Source of the DNA: PALSA-188 sp963720075
Lineage (GTDB): Bacteria; Acidobacteriota; Terriglobia; Terriglobales; Acidobacteriaceae
Direction of reading: 5' to 3'
NCBI GenBank assembly: GCA_963720075.1
Contig: CAVREG010000019.1
Location: 682,001-746,000 of the forward strand
DNA: 64,000 nt
The notes beneath the pieces are model-generated. The model made no database searches. It was not told where the DNA came from and saw only the letters and a list, made by a program, of their open reading frames with translations. The first letter of the stretch is position 1, and each line of letters opens with the position of its first letter. The translations under genes were made by a program, and so were the position numbers. Positions 53,692 to 63,404 of this stretch are shown here, in pieces.

Positions 53692-56198
53692 TTAATCGGC
53701 TGCGGCCATACTGACCTTAGGCGCGATCTTTTCCGTTCCAATCCGCATTCCGTAGAACGAACGGTAAACGAAGAAGAAGGAGACCACAAAAAATGCCGCT
53801 GCAAGGACGTGTCCGAAAACTGCCCCTTGCTGGGCCTCTAACTGCACCGCAAGTTCGACCGCAAGTAATCCGAAAAGAGTTGTGAATTTGATTACCGGAT
53901 TCAGCGCCACGGAGGAAGTATCTTTAAATGGATCGCCCACCGTATCGCCGATGACTGTCGCATCGTGCAGCGGCGTACCCTTCTGCTTCAGCTCGACCTC
54001 TACAATTTTCTTGGCATTGTCCCATGCGCCTCCGGCGTTCGCCATGAAGATCGCCTGATAAAGCCCAAAGATCGCGATCGAAATCAGGTAGCCGATGAAA
54101 TAAAACGGTTCTACAAATGCAAAAGACAGTGTTGCAAAGAAGATCGCCAGGAAAATATTCAACATTCCCTTCTGCGCGTACTTGGTGCAAATCTCCACCA
54201 CCTTTTTGCTATCCGATACCGAAGCTTTCTCGACGCCCTCCAGTTTGATATGCGCTTTGATGAATTCCACGGCCCGGTAAGCGCCCGTAGTGACAGCTTG
54301 CGTGGAAGCTCCGGTAAACCAATAAATCATCGAGCCGCCGGTGATAAGTCCAAGAACGAATGGCGCATGTAATAAAGAGAGCTTGTCGACGTTTTCGGTG
54401 AGCCCGGCGGTCAGGGCCATGATGATTGAAAAAATCATCGTCGTCGCGCCCACCACGGCAGTGCCGATTAGTACAGGCTTCGCCGTGGCCTTGAATGTGT
54501 TCCCGGCGCCATCGTTGGTTTCAAGCAGATACTTGGCGCGTTCGAAATTAACGTCAATGTTGTAAGTCCGTTTGAGTTCGCTTTCCACTCCCGGGATATG
54601 TTCGATCAAAGAGAGTTCGTATACCGACTGAGCGTTGTCTGTTACCGGACCATAAGAATCCACAGCGATGGTCACCGGGCCCATGCCAAGAAATCCGAAT
54701 GCAACCAGGCCAAAGGCAAACACAGGCGCCGCGATCATGGTCGCAGCTTTTGCGAGTCCCATCATGCTGAAGTAATAACCCACCGACATCAAAATCACCA
54801 TTGTTCCGCCCAAATAATATGCGCTGAAATTTCCGGCCACGAACCCGGACAAAATTCCGAGCGAAGCTCCTCCCTCTTGCGCCGAGGTGACCACTTCTTT
54901 CACATGCCGGGATTCCGTTGACGTGAATGCTTTTACGAGTTCCGGAATGACGGCACCCGCCAAAGTTCCGCAAGAAATGATCGTGGCGAGCTTCCACCAT
55001 TGCGAAGAGTCGCCGCCCAGCAGTGGAATAATCACTGATGAAATCAAGTAAGTAAGTGCGATGGAAACAATCGAAGTGATCCAGACCAGCGAGGTAAGCG
55101 GCGCTTCAAAGTTCATCTCATCTTTAGTGGCATATCGCGCTTTCGCGATCGCCCCGTTTAGGAAATACGCAACCGTGCTCGCCACCAGCATCGCAACACG
55201 CATTACGAATATCCAAACCAGCAGTTGCACTTGGACGACTGGGTCTTTCACGCCTAAGAGGATAAAGGTGATGAGAGCGACCCCGGTCACACCGTAGGTC
55301 TCGAAACCATCGGCGGAAGGTCCAACCGAATCTCCTGCATTGTCGCCGGTGCAATCCGCAATTACGCCGGGATTCCGCGCATCATCTTCTTTGATCTTGA
55401 AGACAATCTTCATCAAGTCCGAACCAATATCGGCAATCTTGGTAAAGATTCCGCCGGCAATTCGCAGCGCCGCCGCGCCAAGGGACTCGCCAATTGCGAA
55501 GCCGATGAAACAAGACCCGGCATAATCCCGCGGTACCCAAAGGAGAATAAAGAGCATGATCAGCAACTCAACGCTGATGAGCATCATGCCAATGCTCATT
55601 CCGGCTTCGAGAGGAATTTGATAAACCGGATATGGCTTCCCGCGAAGACTCGCGAATGCCGTCCTGGAATTAGCAAAAGTATTTACCCGGATCCCAAACC
55701 ACGCCACCCCATAACTCCCCACAATTCCCAGAATGCTAAACAGAAGAATTATCGGCAGCGTAGTGCTTATCGGCTTACCCGGTACCGGAGCAAAAACCCC
55801 AAAGTACAGTACGATAATGACCGCAATGAACGCCCACAGCAGCATCAAGAACTTCCCCTGAGTAATCAGGTAAGTCTTGCAGGTCTCGTAAATCAGCTCC
55901 GAAATCTCGAGCATCGCCCGGTGCACAGGCAGATTCTTCAGGCGAACGTAAATCGCCATTCCAAAAGCGAGACCGAAAATGCAGAACAGAATTCCTAACG
56001 TGAGTAACTTATGCCCGTTCATCCCGAGGAAATTCACCTGAGACAAATCGGGAAGCCTGAGATTAGCTTCCCCCCGGCTTCCGGAGCCGGTTGGGCCAGC
56101 GCGGCTGACGCACCAACGATTAACACACTTAAAACGGACGCTGCGGTTTTTGCCGTGCCACGGGCACGACACAACAAATCTGCTGGGGAGTTGCGCAT
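53692..56198 (-). CDS. hppA: Membrane-bound H+/Na+-translocating pyrophosphatase, frameshifted near the N-terminus
   Basis: This enzyme couples PPi hydrolysis to ion pumping. The main frame (to 56172) is about 790 usable residues with some 15-16 helices and the catalytic loop GDNAGDSVGPSADGFETYG. Its natural start is the ATG at 56198 (GGAGG seven bases upstream), which begins a signal peptide-like stretch ending ASAALAQPAPEAGG in a different frame. The two frames meet at a run of six G (56070-56075). With seven G the protein reads on through EANLRLPDLSQ and is about 835 residues. Ion type (H+ or Na+) and K+ dependence cannot be settled by eye. Confidence 0.92.
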
Positions 56199-56641
56199 AG
56201 GGAATCCTCCAAGGATGAACTTCTCCAGGATGACAACGTGTTTTGGCACCACATAACTGGCAACGATTTCACGACCTTAAATGCCGCGTTCATCGCACGC
56301 CGCAGTTCCGAACACGCTTCCACTACACGACTAGAACAAGACTTCTGAGCTTGGCCGCGTCGGATGTTTGTGCATTCCGGTTCCTCACCAACCCGAGAAA
56401 TCCGTAGCACAAAACCTCGTCTTTATAGCACCCGGCAACCAGCAGGTCAATCAGGACTAACAGGTACTTTCTATTTCCTACGAAGTTGACACTAATTGCC
56501 GAATCGAGTAGGAACTCTGGGGCAAACTTGGGAAGATTGCTACATTTATTACCGCTTCCTTACCAGATGATGAAAATGAACTTCCGATGTTCAAAAGCAC
56601 AAGCGCTCAACGCTTACTCAGGCTGTAGTAATCTCTTTCTT
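56199..56641. other. Divergent intergenic region between hppA and the TPR gene
   Basis: This 443-base region holds the hppA promoter and its long leader on the minus strand. Short frames on both strands (for example 56129-56410 minus and 56486-56641 plus) lack protein character. The right part should hold the promoter of the TPR gene, but no clear hexamers were found there. Confidence 0.4.
56422..56450 (-). promoter_or_regulatory. hppA: Strong sigma-70-like promoter upstream of hppA
   Basis: On the minus strand TTGACC (56445-56450), a 17-base spacer and TATAAA (56422-56427) form a near-consensus promoter. The predicted leader to the ATG at 56198 is about 215 bases, long enough for a regulatory structure. 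I could not match the leader to a known riboswitch. Confidence 0.6.
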
Positions 56642-56950
56642 ATGGATCGCATTGCCATGCTCCACGAGATCCTGGCACAAAACCCGAGTGATGCTTTTGC
56701 ACGCTATGGACTCGCGATGGAATTCTCGAAGAGTGGCGACGTGGAAAGAGCCTTGGCAGAATTTAAGAAGCTGCTGGAAGCGCATCCAGATTACACCGCC
56801 GGGTACTTTATGGCAGCGCAGACATTGTCCAAATCAAGTCGAGTCGATGAGGCCAGGAAGATGTTGTCAGACGGCATTGTTTCCGCGTCGCGAACAGGAA
56901 ACTCACACGCGCAATCTGAGATGCAAGCGATGCTGGACGAGCTAGGCTGA
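56642..56950 (+). CDS. Small TPR-repeat protein
   Basis: A 102-residue soluble protein of about two TPR units: DAFARYGLAMEFSKSGDVERALAEF (in parts, residues 15-40) and DYTAGYFMAAQTLSKSSRVDEA, with the small-residue positions of the repeat. The frame is open from 56486, but the ATG at 56642 gives the natural repeat-only protein. TPRs mediate protein contacts, so this is probably an adaptor. Its partner is not evident. It converges with the SDR gene. Confidence 0.75.
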   Translation: MDRIAMLHEILAQNPSDAFARYGLAMEFSKSGDVERALAEFKKLLEAHPDYTAGYFMAAQTLSKSSRVDEARKMLSDGIVSASRTGNSHAQSEMQAMLDELG

Positions 56951-56979
56951 CCGCAGCAAAAATGTCGAGAGTAAATAAT

Positions 56980-57786
56980 CTAAACCGTGGGCTTCGCCAT
57001 CCTCAGCATCGCCCACTCCACCAATCCGGGAAACAGCTGATATATCTTAATCACCGGATGCATGGTCCAAGGGACGATAACTTCGCGCTTGTCCTTCAAG
57101 TATCCACGGAATAGGGCCCGGGCCACACGCTCGGCGCTGATTCCCCGAACCGATTCCGGGCGCACTTGCTTCAATTCCCTGCCTCGAATCGCATTCGCGC
57201 CAAAATCAGTGCGCACATAACCCGGGCATACAGTCAAGACGTTGATTCCGAATTTCTTTAATTCAATCCGCGCCCCTTTGCCAATCGCGTTCATAGCGAA
57301 TTTGGTTGCGCTGTAAATCACCATAAACGGAACGGGGATGTGTCCCGCCACGCTGGAAATATTTACGATCGTTCCTGAACTCTGCTGCTTCATCACCGGA
57401 ATCACGGCTTGCATCGCTTCCAGTGTCCCAAACAAATTAGTATCTAACGTCTCGCGGCAGGCCGCCATTTCAGCATCGGCCACCGAATCTAGCAATCCGT
57501 GGCCTGCGTTGTTAATCCAGACATCAATGCGGCCGTAGTGATGCATCGTTAAGCCAATCACTCGGTCAATCTCTTCGCGATTGCGCACGTCGCACGCGAG
57601 CGCCAATGTTTTGTCCAGGTGGCCAACGCGAACCCGGGCAGCGTCGGCGCGTCCGGCATCGCGGGACAGCATCACAACACTTGCGCCATGGTCGGCGAAT
57701 ATTTTCGAAGTCGCTTCGCCGATGCCCATGGAGGCCCCAGTGATCACGACAACCTTACCTGACAGGTCAACGCCGGCGGATGTCAT
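56980..57786 (-). CDS. Short-chain dehydrogenase/reductase (classical SDR)
   Basis: A 268-residue classical SDR. The cofactor loop is TGASMGIGEA (15-24), the NAG motif appears as NNAGHG near 92, and the catalytic Ser-Tyr-Lys are in NISSVAG and YSATK near 145-163. A hydrophobic Leu-rich C-terminus resembles the group that acts on lipids or steroids (DltE/retinol dehydrogenase-like). The substrate is unknown. It stands alone between the TPR gene and the MoxR gene. Confidence 0.88.
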   Translation of the reverse strand: MTSAGVDLSGKVVVITGASMGIGEATSKIFADHGASVVMLSRDAGRADAARVRVGHLDKTLALACDVRNREEIDRVIGLTMHHYGRIDVWINNAGHGLLDSVADAEMAACRETLDTNLFGTLEAMQAVIPVMKQQSSGTIVNISSVAGHIPVPFMVIYSATKFAMNAIGKGARIELKKFGINVLTVCPGYVRTDFGANAIRGRELKQVRPESVRGISAERVARALFRGYLKDKREVIVPWTMHPVIKIYQLFPGLVEWAMLRMAKPTV

Positions 57787-57970
57787 TTTTAGAGTGTAGT
57801 TTTAAAATCCTCTTACGTCATCCCTGGGGACGTTTTGTTTCCAGGAATCCTAGCGAGACGAAGAAATCGTGCGCATTGGTCTGGCCAACGACAAACGGCC
57901 CGCGACGAAATCCGAATCGGCCTCCAGCGTATAATCCTCTACAACGCTGTTCTTTGTGGGGGTCTTTATC

Positions 57971-59458
57971 ATGAGTTTCCCTCGGACACTCGGCGAGTTA
58001 CGCCAGAGTCCATTCTCCGAGCAATATCTGCGATCCCGTCGCGTCAAGGATGAGCTGCGCGACAATCTAATCACGAAAATTCGCGAGAGTAAGCCAATTT
58101 TTCCTGGGATTGTCGGCTATGACGATACCGTCGTGCCACAAATTATCAATGCCGTTCTTTCGCGTCATAATTTTATTCTGCTGGGACTGCGCGGGCAGGC
58201 CAAGAGCCGCATTTTACGGGCGCTGACTGGACTACTCGATCCGCAAATGCCTTACGTGGCTGGCTGCGAGATTCACGATAACCCTTATTCTCCGATCTGC
58301 CGGCGCTGCCAGCAAGAGATCGCACGTCTCGGGGACGGTACTCCAATCGCCTATCTCACGCCGGACGAGCGCTACGTAGAGAAACTTGCGACTCCGGATG
58401 TCACCATCGCCGACTTGATTGGTGACATTGATCCAATCAAAGCTGCTCGCGGCGGACACGAACTCAGCAGCGAAATGACCGTGCATTACGGGCTGCTTCC
58501 ACGCGCGAATCGTGGCATTTTCGCCATCAACGAGCTTCCCGACCTGGCGGGAAAAATTCAGGTGGGACTTTTCAACATCATGCAGGAAGGCGATGTTCAG
58601 ATTAAGGGTTATCCAATTCGCCTGCCTCTGGACGTGGCAATGGTGTTCAGCGCGAATCCCGAAGACTATACGGCGCGCGGGAAAATTATCACGCCGCTGA
58701 AAGACCGCATCGGCTCGGAGGTTCGCACGCATTACCCCGCATCCATCGAAGAAGGAATTGCCATTACCACTCAGGAAGCCTGGACCCAGCGCGACGGAAG
58801 CAAGAGCCATGTTCCAAAGTACGTGCGTGAGGTAATTGAACGCATTGCGTTTGCCGCTCGCGAAGATAAACGTATTGACAAGCGCTCTGGAGTAAGCCAG
58901 CGCCTGCCGATTTCATGTATGGAGAATGTCATTTCGAACGCCGAGCGGCGATCCCTCCGGCACAATGAAAAAATGGTGGTGCCGCGAATCGGAGACATCT
59001 ACGCCGCCATGCCCGCGATCACCGGCAAGCTCGAACTCGAATATGAAGGCGAGATGAAAGGCGCCGATTACGTTGGGCGAGAGTTGATTCGCGCCGCCGT
59101 GGCGAAAACTTACGATTCGTATTTCAAGGGCGTGGAGATGCAACAGATTGTGCAATGGTTTGATCTGGGAGGAGAAATCCAACTATCCGACACGGCAAGT
59201 TCTTCCGAAGCCTTACATTCGTTGCGAGGCATTCAGGGACTGGTGGAAAAAACCACAAAATTAAACGTTGGCCCCAAAGACACCGTTGAAGCTCAGGTGT
59301 CTGCCGCGGAGTTTGTACTTGAGGGGTTATACGCGCACAAACGAATTGGTCGCAACGAAGAGCGCGTATTTACCGCTGGAGAAAAGCAACCGAAGCCGGT
59401 AGAAAAACCCTTTGAACGCGAAGACACGCCAACTCGAAGTCGAAGGCCGTATAACTAG
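57971..59458 (+). CDS. MoxR/ChlI-like AAA+ ATPase with Cys-rich insertion
   Basis: An AAA+ ATPase of the Mg-chelatase/MoxR group, 495 residues from the ATG at 57971 (a GTG at 57956 is an alternative). It has the P-loop GLRGQAKS near 65-72, NELPDL in the Walker B region and SANPEDY as sensor 1. Between them lies a loop with CEIHDNPYSPICRRC, a CxnCxxC group that could bind zinc and is not seen in standard MoxR. The VWA gene downstream is its partner, as in CoxD-CoxE or ChlI-ChlD systems that remodel metal-containing proteins or act as chaperones. Confidence 0.85.
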   Translation: MSFPRTLGELRQSPFSEQYLRSRRVKDELRDNLITKIRESKPIFPGIVGYDDTVVPQIINAVLSRHNFILLGLRGQAKSRILRALTGLLDPQMPYVAGCEIHDNPYSPICRRCQQEIARLGDGTPIAYLTPDERYVEKLATPDVTIADLIGDIDPIKAARGGHELSSEMTVHYGLLPRANRGIFAINELPDLAGKIQVGLFNIMQEGDVQIKGYPIRLPLDVAMVFSANPEDYTARGKIITPLKDRIGSEVRTHYPASIEEGIAITTQEAWTQRDGSKSHVPKYVREVIERIAFAAREDKRIDKRSGVSQRLPISCMENVISNAERRSLRHNEKMVVPRIGDIYAAMPAITGKLELEYEGEMKGADYVGRELIRAAVAKTYDSYFKGVEMQQIVQWFDLGGEIQLSDTASSSEALHSLRGIQGLVEKTTKLNVGPKDTVEAQVSAAEFVLEGLYAHKRIGRNEERVFTAGEKQPKPVEKPFEREDTPTRSRRPYN

Positions 59459-59465
59459 TCGTTCG

Positions 59466-59573
59466 TCGTTGGTCCTGGGCCGCGTTGGTCGTTGGACAAC
59501 CCCAAAAACGCAATCCCTCGGAATCGGTTTAAGTAGGTTTGAGCCAACGACCAACGCGGCCCAGGACCAACGA
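59466..59573. repeat. Perfect 30-bp inverted repeat between the MoxR and VWA genes
   Basis: Arms 59466-59495 and 59544-59573 are exact reverse complements and contain the words GTTGGTCCTGGG and GCGTTGGTCGTTGG. They enclose 48 bases. In RNA this makes a very stable 30-bp hairpin between two genes that should be made in fixed ratio, so it may attenuate transcription or process the mRNA. The unit could also be a mobile REP-like element. Confidence 0.75.
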
Positions 59574-59581
59574 AAGTTCCT

Positions 59582-60817
59582 ATGAAACGCATCCGCTACA
59601 GCAAATACGTCCCCGATCCCGCCGGTGAGATGAGCCTTGAAGATCTCATCGGCGCTCTCTCCGATTATCTTCTCCAGAGCGGTTTTCAAGATTTCATGTA
59701 CGACGAGTTCATGGACAATGAACAATCGGTCGACGATCTGCGGCGCGCCATCGAGCGAGCACTCTTCGAAAGTGATCTTCTGGACGAGCAGATGCGGCAG
59801 CAACTTGAGCAAATGCAGATGGAAGGTAATCTCGACGAACTTATTGATCAACTAATCCAGCGCATGCAGCAAGAGGATTACATCAGCATTGACCAACCCC
59901 ATGATCCGTCGAAGTCCTCCGCCGCGGGCGGCACCGGTAATGCCCAGCAACAAGCCAAGTTTGAGATTACCGACAAAAGTTTGGACTTCCTCGGATTCAA
60001 AACTCTGCGCGACTTGATGGGGTCCCTCGGCAAATCGAATTTCGGACGCCACGACACTCGCGACCTCGCCACCGGCGTCGAGACCAGCGGAGCCTCCCGC
60101 ACCTACGAGTTTGGTGACACGTTGAATCTCGATATCACGGCAACGCTTTCAAGTGCCATCCAGCGCGAAGGATTGCAGCTGCCGCTCAACATAGAATATT
60201 CCGACCTGCAAGTTCACCAGTGCGAATATCAATCTTCTTGTGCGACCGTGCTGATGCTTGACTGCTCACACTCGATGATTCTGTACGGCGAGGATCGGTT
60301 CACGCCCGCAAAAAAAGTTGCGATGGCTCTATCGCATCTTATTCGGACGCAATATCCCGGCGATTCGCTCTCGCTGATTCTGTTTCATGATTCCGCGGAA
60401 GAAGTCCCGCTTTCCCAGTTGGCTCGCGTGCAGGTTGGTCCTTATTACACCAATACTCGCGAAGGCCTTCGATTGGCGCAGAGAGTCCTTCAGCGCCAAC
60501 GCAAGGACATGAAGCAAATCGTGATGATCACCGACGGAAAACCTTCCGCGCTGACTTTGGAAGATGGGCGGATTTACAAAAATGCTTTCGGTCTTGATCC
60601 GCTGGTAGTAAGTCAGACGCTCGAAGAGGTCTCCAAGTGCAAGCGCGCCGGAGTAATGATCAATACATTCATGTTGGCATCCGATTACGGCCTCGTGCAG
60701 TTCGTTCAAAAAGTAACAGAAATGTGCCGCGGAAAAGCCTACTTCACCACTCCTTACACGTTGGGGCAATACCTGCTGATGGATTACATGTCGCGAAAGA
60801 CCAAAACGATTCATTGA
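59582..60817 (+). CDS. VWA-domain protein, partner of the MoxR ATPase
   Basis: A 411-residue protein with an acidic Gln/Glu-rich helical N-terminal half (about 1-130), a middle region, and a C-terminal von Willebrand A domain. The MIDAS is intact: DCSHSM near 230 (DxSxS), the conserved Thr and the ITDGKPS Asp near 318. This matches the CoxE/ChlD-like partners of MoxR ATPases. No signal peptide or membrane helix is present, so it should act in the cytoplasm. It starts eight bases after the inverted repeat and has no evident ribosome-binding site. Confidence 0.87.
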   Translation: MKRIRYSKYVPDPAGEMSLEDLIGALSDYLLQSGFQDFMYDEFMDNEQSVDDLRRAIERALFESDLLDEQMRQQLEQMQMEGNLDELIDQLIQRMQQEDYISIDQPHDPSKSSAAGGTGNAQQQAKFEITDKSLDFLGFKTLRDLMGSLGKSNFGRHDTRDLATGVETSGASRTYEFGDTLNLDITATLSSAIQREGLQLPLNIEYSDLQVHQCEYQSSCATVLMLDCSHSMILYGEDRFTPAKKVAMALSHLIRTQYPGDSLSLILFHDSAEEVPLSQLARVQVGPYYTNTREGLRLAQRVLQRQRKDMKQIVMITDGKPSALTLEDGRIYKNAFGLDPLVVSQTLEEVSKCKRAGVMINTFMLASDYGLVQFVQKVTEMCRGKAYFTTPYTLGQYLLMDYMSRKTKTIH

Positions 60818-60866
60818 AAAGTGGCGATGCGATTGCGTACGAGCCGCAACATGCGCACTTATCGCC

Positions 60867-61121
60867 TCACGACGGCAGGTTAGTTCCGGGGTCTCCTTCG
60901 GCCTTCTTCACCGCCAACTCAGCTCCCTCGAATCCGATTTTGCTGTGAGTTCCGTCGCAAAATGGTTTGTTGACCGATCCACCACAGCGGCAGAGAGAAA
61001 ATGCGGGCTTGCCCGTTAAGTCATACTTGTTTCCATCTGCATCAACCAGTTCCACGGAACCCTCGGCTCCTTCTACACGATAGGGGCCATTTTTCTTGAT
61101 GGTGATTTTTACTGCGGACAT
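60867..61121 (-). CDS. CDGSH iron-sulfur domain protein
   Basis: An 84-residue protein whose C-terminal half is a CDGSH 2Fe-2S domain: C44 and C46 in CRCG, C55 in the FCDGTHS segment, and H59. The 3Cys-1His ligand set is complete. The N-terminal 40 residues are a beta-rich segment (GPYRVEG, VELVDADGNKYDLTG) common in bacterial single-domain members. It probably moves electrons or Fe-S clusters. GGAG precedes the ATG. Confidence 0.93.
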   Translation of the reverse strand: MSAVKITIKKNGPYRVEGAEGSVELVDADGNKYDLTGKPAFSLCRCGGSVNKPFCDGTHSKIGFEGAELAVKKAEGDPGTNLPS

Positions 61122-61249
61122 GAATGCTCCTTCTGGCGATTCGGCGATATCACGAAGATAGCAGCTTCTGGAGTCACGCCGCTAGTGTGGAATACTTGAT
61201 GATGAGTGTGGATGACAGTTCTGCCTCGCACGCCCCGGGGAAGTTTTAG

Positions 61250-61300
61250 CCGCTACACGCCAGATCCTTCGCAAGCTCAGGATGACCCATTCAATGGGGG
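61250..61300. repeat. Acidobacterial dispersed repeat-like intergenic segment
   Basis: The segment contains GATCCTTCGCAAGCTCAGGATGAC, in parts, a motif I associate with dispersed intergenic repeats of Acidobacteria. It lies in the gap between the CDGSH gene and the downstream end of the glycosyltransferase gene. The assignment is from memory and not confirmed. Confidence 0.3.
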
Positions 61301-61309
61301 TTAGCCGAA

Positions 61310-62449
61310 TCATGCCGCGGCGACGCCAACCTCGTCCCGCAGCACTCGATCATACAAGGCCGCATACTCATCAATCATGCGCTTGGCGGTGAAACATTCG
61401 TGGGCTCTTTGGAACGCGCGGTTCGCATAGGCGCGACGCAATTCCCGGTCCACGCTCAGGCGCTGAAGCACCTCCGCAAGACTGGCGGCATCATTCGGCT
61501 GAAAGTACAGCGCCGCGTCTCCCCAAACTTCCCGGAACGACGGAATATCGTTCGCCACAACCGCACAGCGAGATAGCGCAGCCTCAACTGCCGCGATTCC
61601 GAATGGCTCATAGCGCGACGTCGCCACGTAAATAGAGGTCCGGCTGTAGAGGGCGCGCATCTGCGCTTCCGTTTGCTGCCCTTTCAATGAGACAGTGGTT
61701 TCATCAACCGCAACTTTGACATCGGCACAGATTGGGAGCCTCGGCACTTGCGCGGTGGAATCCGAGGCAACAATTGAAATTGGCAGACGATGGTTGTGCT
61801 GAGTTAACAATCCGATCTGCTTGCCAGGGTCCAGCATGCGTCCAACGGCCAGCACCGAATCGTCTTTTTTGCCGTACGAATTGAAAGAAACTGGATTGCG
61901 GCCGTGGTAAACAATCGCATTTCGCGTGGGCGACAAGTCCCATGACGACATATAGCATGAGCGGATGGAGTCCAGCATCCAAACCGTGGGCGCAACCACT
62001 ACATCGGCCGCGCGCAAACCTTCCTGAAGCCGCTCACGATAACGGCGCAGCCATTGAGTTGCCTTTGGCTCATGGCCGTGAACGGCTTTCCACCAGTTAA
62101 TGAAATCTCCGTGTGCCACCACAATCCGGGGAGTCCGGACCGCAAGGCTGCCGTAACATGGATGATTGAAGTGCAGCAGATCGGGTTTTCGCTCTTTAAT
62201 CAGTGCGACAAGGTAAGCGGAAGAATCTTTAAAATCTCGCTCTCCGTCCTGCATCCAGTCCAAACGAAAAGCGGTAGGGTGATATTCCAGGCCATCCAGA
62301 TTGTCCATCCATGCAGTCTGATCGGGAACTGGTATCTCTCCGAAGCTGACAAGCGTGACCTGAATGTCTCGACCGACGAGCCCGGCGACGAGTTCTCGCG
62401 TGTATGTCCAAACACCGCTCAGTGTGTCGGTCGTGACGAGAACGTGCAC
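61310..62449 (-). CDS. Glycosyltransferase family 4/1-like
   Basis: A 379-residue GT-B glycosyltransferase. The N-terminal Rossmann half opens with VTTDTLSGVWTYTRELV and the C-terminal half has the donor-site motif SRYEPFGIAAVEA near residue 286, typical of GT4. There is no signal peptide or membrane helix. The start is a GTG with AAGGAG six bases upstream. It is divergent from the PIG-L gene. The sugar and acceptor are unknown, but pairing with a deacetylase suggests an amino-sugar glycan or small glycoside. Confidence 0.88.
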   Translation of the reverse strand: MHVLVTTDTLSGVWTYTRELVAGLVGRDIQVTLVSFGEIPVPDQTAWMDNLDGLEYHPTAFRLDWMQDGERDFKDSSAYLVALIKERKPDLLHFNHPCYGSLAVRTPRIVVAHGDFINWWKAVHGHEPKATQWLRRYRERLQEGLRAADVVVAPTVWMLDSIRSCYMSSWDLSPTRNAIVYHGRNPVSFNSYGKKDDSVLAVGRMLDPGKQIGLLTQHNHRLPISIVASDSTAQVPRLPICADVKVAVDETTVSLKGQQTEAQMRALYSRTSIYVATSRYEPFGIAAVEAALSRCAVVANDIPSFREVWGDAALYFQPNDAASLAEVLQRLSVDRELRRAYANRAFQRAHECFTAKRMIDEYAALYDRVLRDEVGVAAA

Positions 62450-62582
62450 CTGAACTCCTTGTCTGGCCGCGATTTTGCGGCCACACCCTTACCGATTTTA
62501 GATGGCTGTAGCCAATTGTTTGGATAATTCTTTAGAACAAACCCATTTTGCGCAAAAAATTGCATACTGAGTTCCGGAGAGG

Positions 62583-63380
62583 ATGAGACCATCACGATAC
62601 AATCGGGCAATGCCCGATACGACAATCCCTTACCAATCCCTACGTCTAATGTGCATCACAGCGCATCCCGACGACGAAGCCGGCGGATTTGGTGGATCCC
62701 TGCGGAAGTATGGCGATCTCGGAGTTCAGACGTGCGTAATCTGCCTTACCGCCGGCCAAGCGGCAACCCATAGGGGAGTTGCAAAAAGCGATCGTGAACT
62801 GGCCGACATCCGGCGCAAGGAATTTGCTGCCGCCTGCGAAATGCTAAAAGCGTCTGAGGGAATGGTCCTGGATTATCCCGACGGACAACTCTACCGTCAA
62901 GATCTATATCGCGTGGTTTGCGATCTCACGCAACAGGTTCGGCGTTTCCGTCCGCAGGTAGTGCTGACGTTTGGGCCTGAGGGAGGGCTCACCGGTCACC
63001 CGGATCACTCAATGGCTTCAATCTTTGCCTCGCTGGCGTTTCACTGGGCCGGGCGGGATAACCGTTATCCTGACCAACTCGCAGAGGGGCTAAAATCTCA
63101 TCGCTCTCAGAAGCTCTATTATGCGACCGCTGATTTTGCGATTCCTGGTCGCCAGCCAATTACCATGCCCCCCGCGACCACCATCGTTGATATTCGCGAG
63201 CAGCTTGATACGAAAATCGCGGCTTTCAAAACTCATACCAGCCAGTCGCCGTTGTGGCCCATGTTCGAGCAAAATATACGCGGGCGCGGAGGCGTGGAGA
63301 TGTTTCATCTCGCAGCCAGCATAAGCAGGGGTCCTGCCAAAGAAGAATCAGATTTATTCGCAGGAGTGCAGGCGGATTAG
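62583..63380 (+). CDS. PIG-L family deacetylase
   Basis: Zinc-dependent N-deacetylase of the PIG-L/LmbE group, which acts on GlcNAc-containing lipids, mycothiol or bacillithiol precursors and glycopeptides. The 265-residue product has the zinc and base motif AHPDDE near 32-37 and the third-ligand motif GHPDHS near 138. Length is normal. The ATG at 62583 has GGAGAGG directly upstream but with a very short spacing; ATG at 62610 is an alternative. A bacillithiol-like role next to a GT4 gene (BshA plus BshB) is possible but not shown. Confidence 0.9.
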   Translation: MRPSRYNRAMPDTTIPYQSLRLMCITAHPDDEAGGFGGSLRKYGDLGVQTCVICLTAGQAATHRGVAKSDRELADIRRKEFAAACEMLKASEGMVLDYPDGQLYRQDLYRVVCDLTQQVRRFRPQVVLTFGPEGGLTGHPDHSMASIFASLAFHWAGRDNRYPDQLAEGLKSHRSQKLYYATADFAIPGRQPITMPPATTIVDIREQLDTKIAAFKTHTSQSPLWPMFEQNIRGRGGVEMFHLAASISRGPAKEESDLFAGVQAD

Positions 63381-63404
63381 TAGATCCTGTGATCTGGGCG
63401 CCAG

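Noticed and set aside
53666..53693. Plus-strand TTGACA-N16-TAAATT pair inside the gap after hppA
   Set aside because: It points into the 3' end of hppA antisense and no gene lies downstream; probably chance.
56129..56410. Minus-strand frame of 93 codons upstream of hppA
   Set aside because: It overlaps the start of hppA and lacks a start signal; the hppA leader explains the region.
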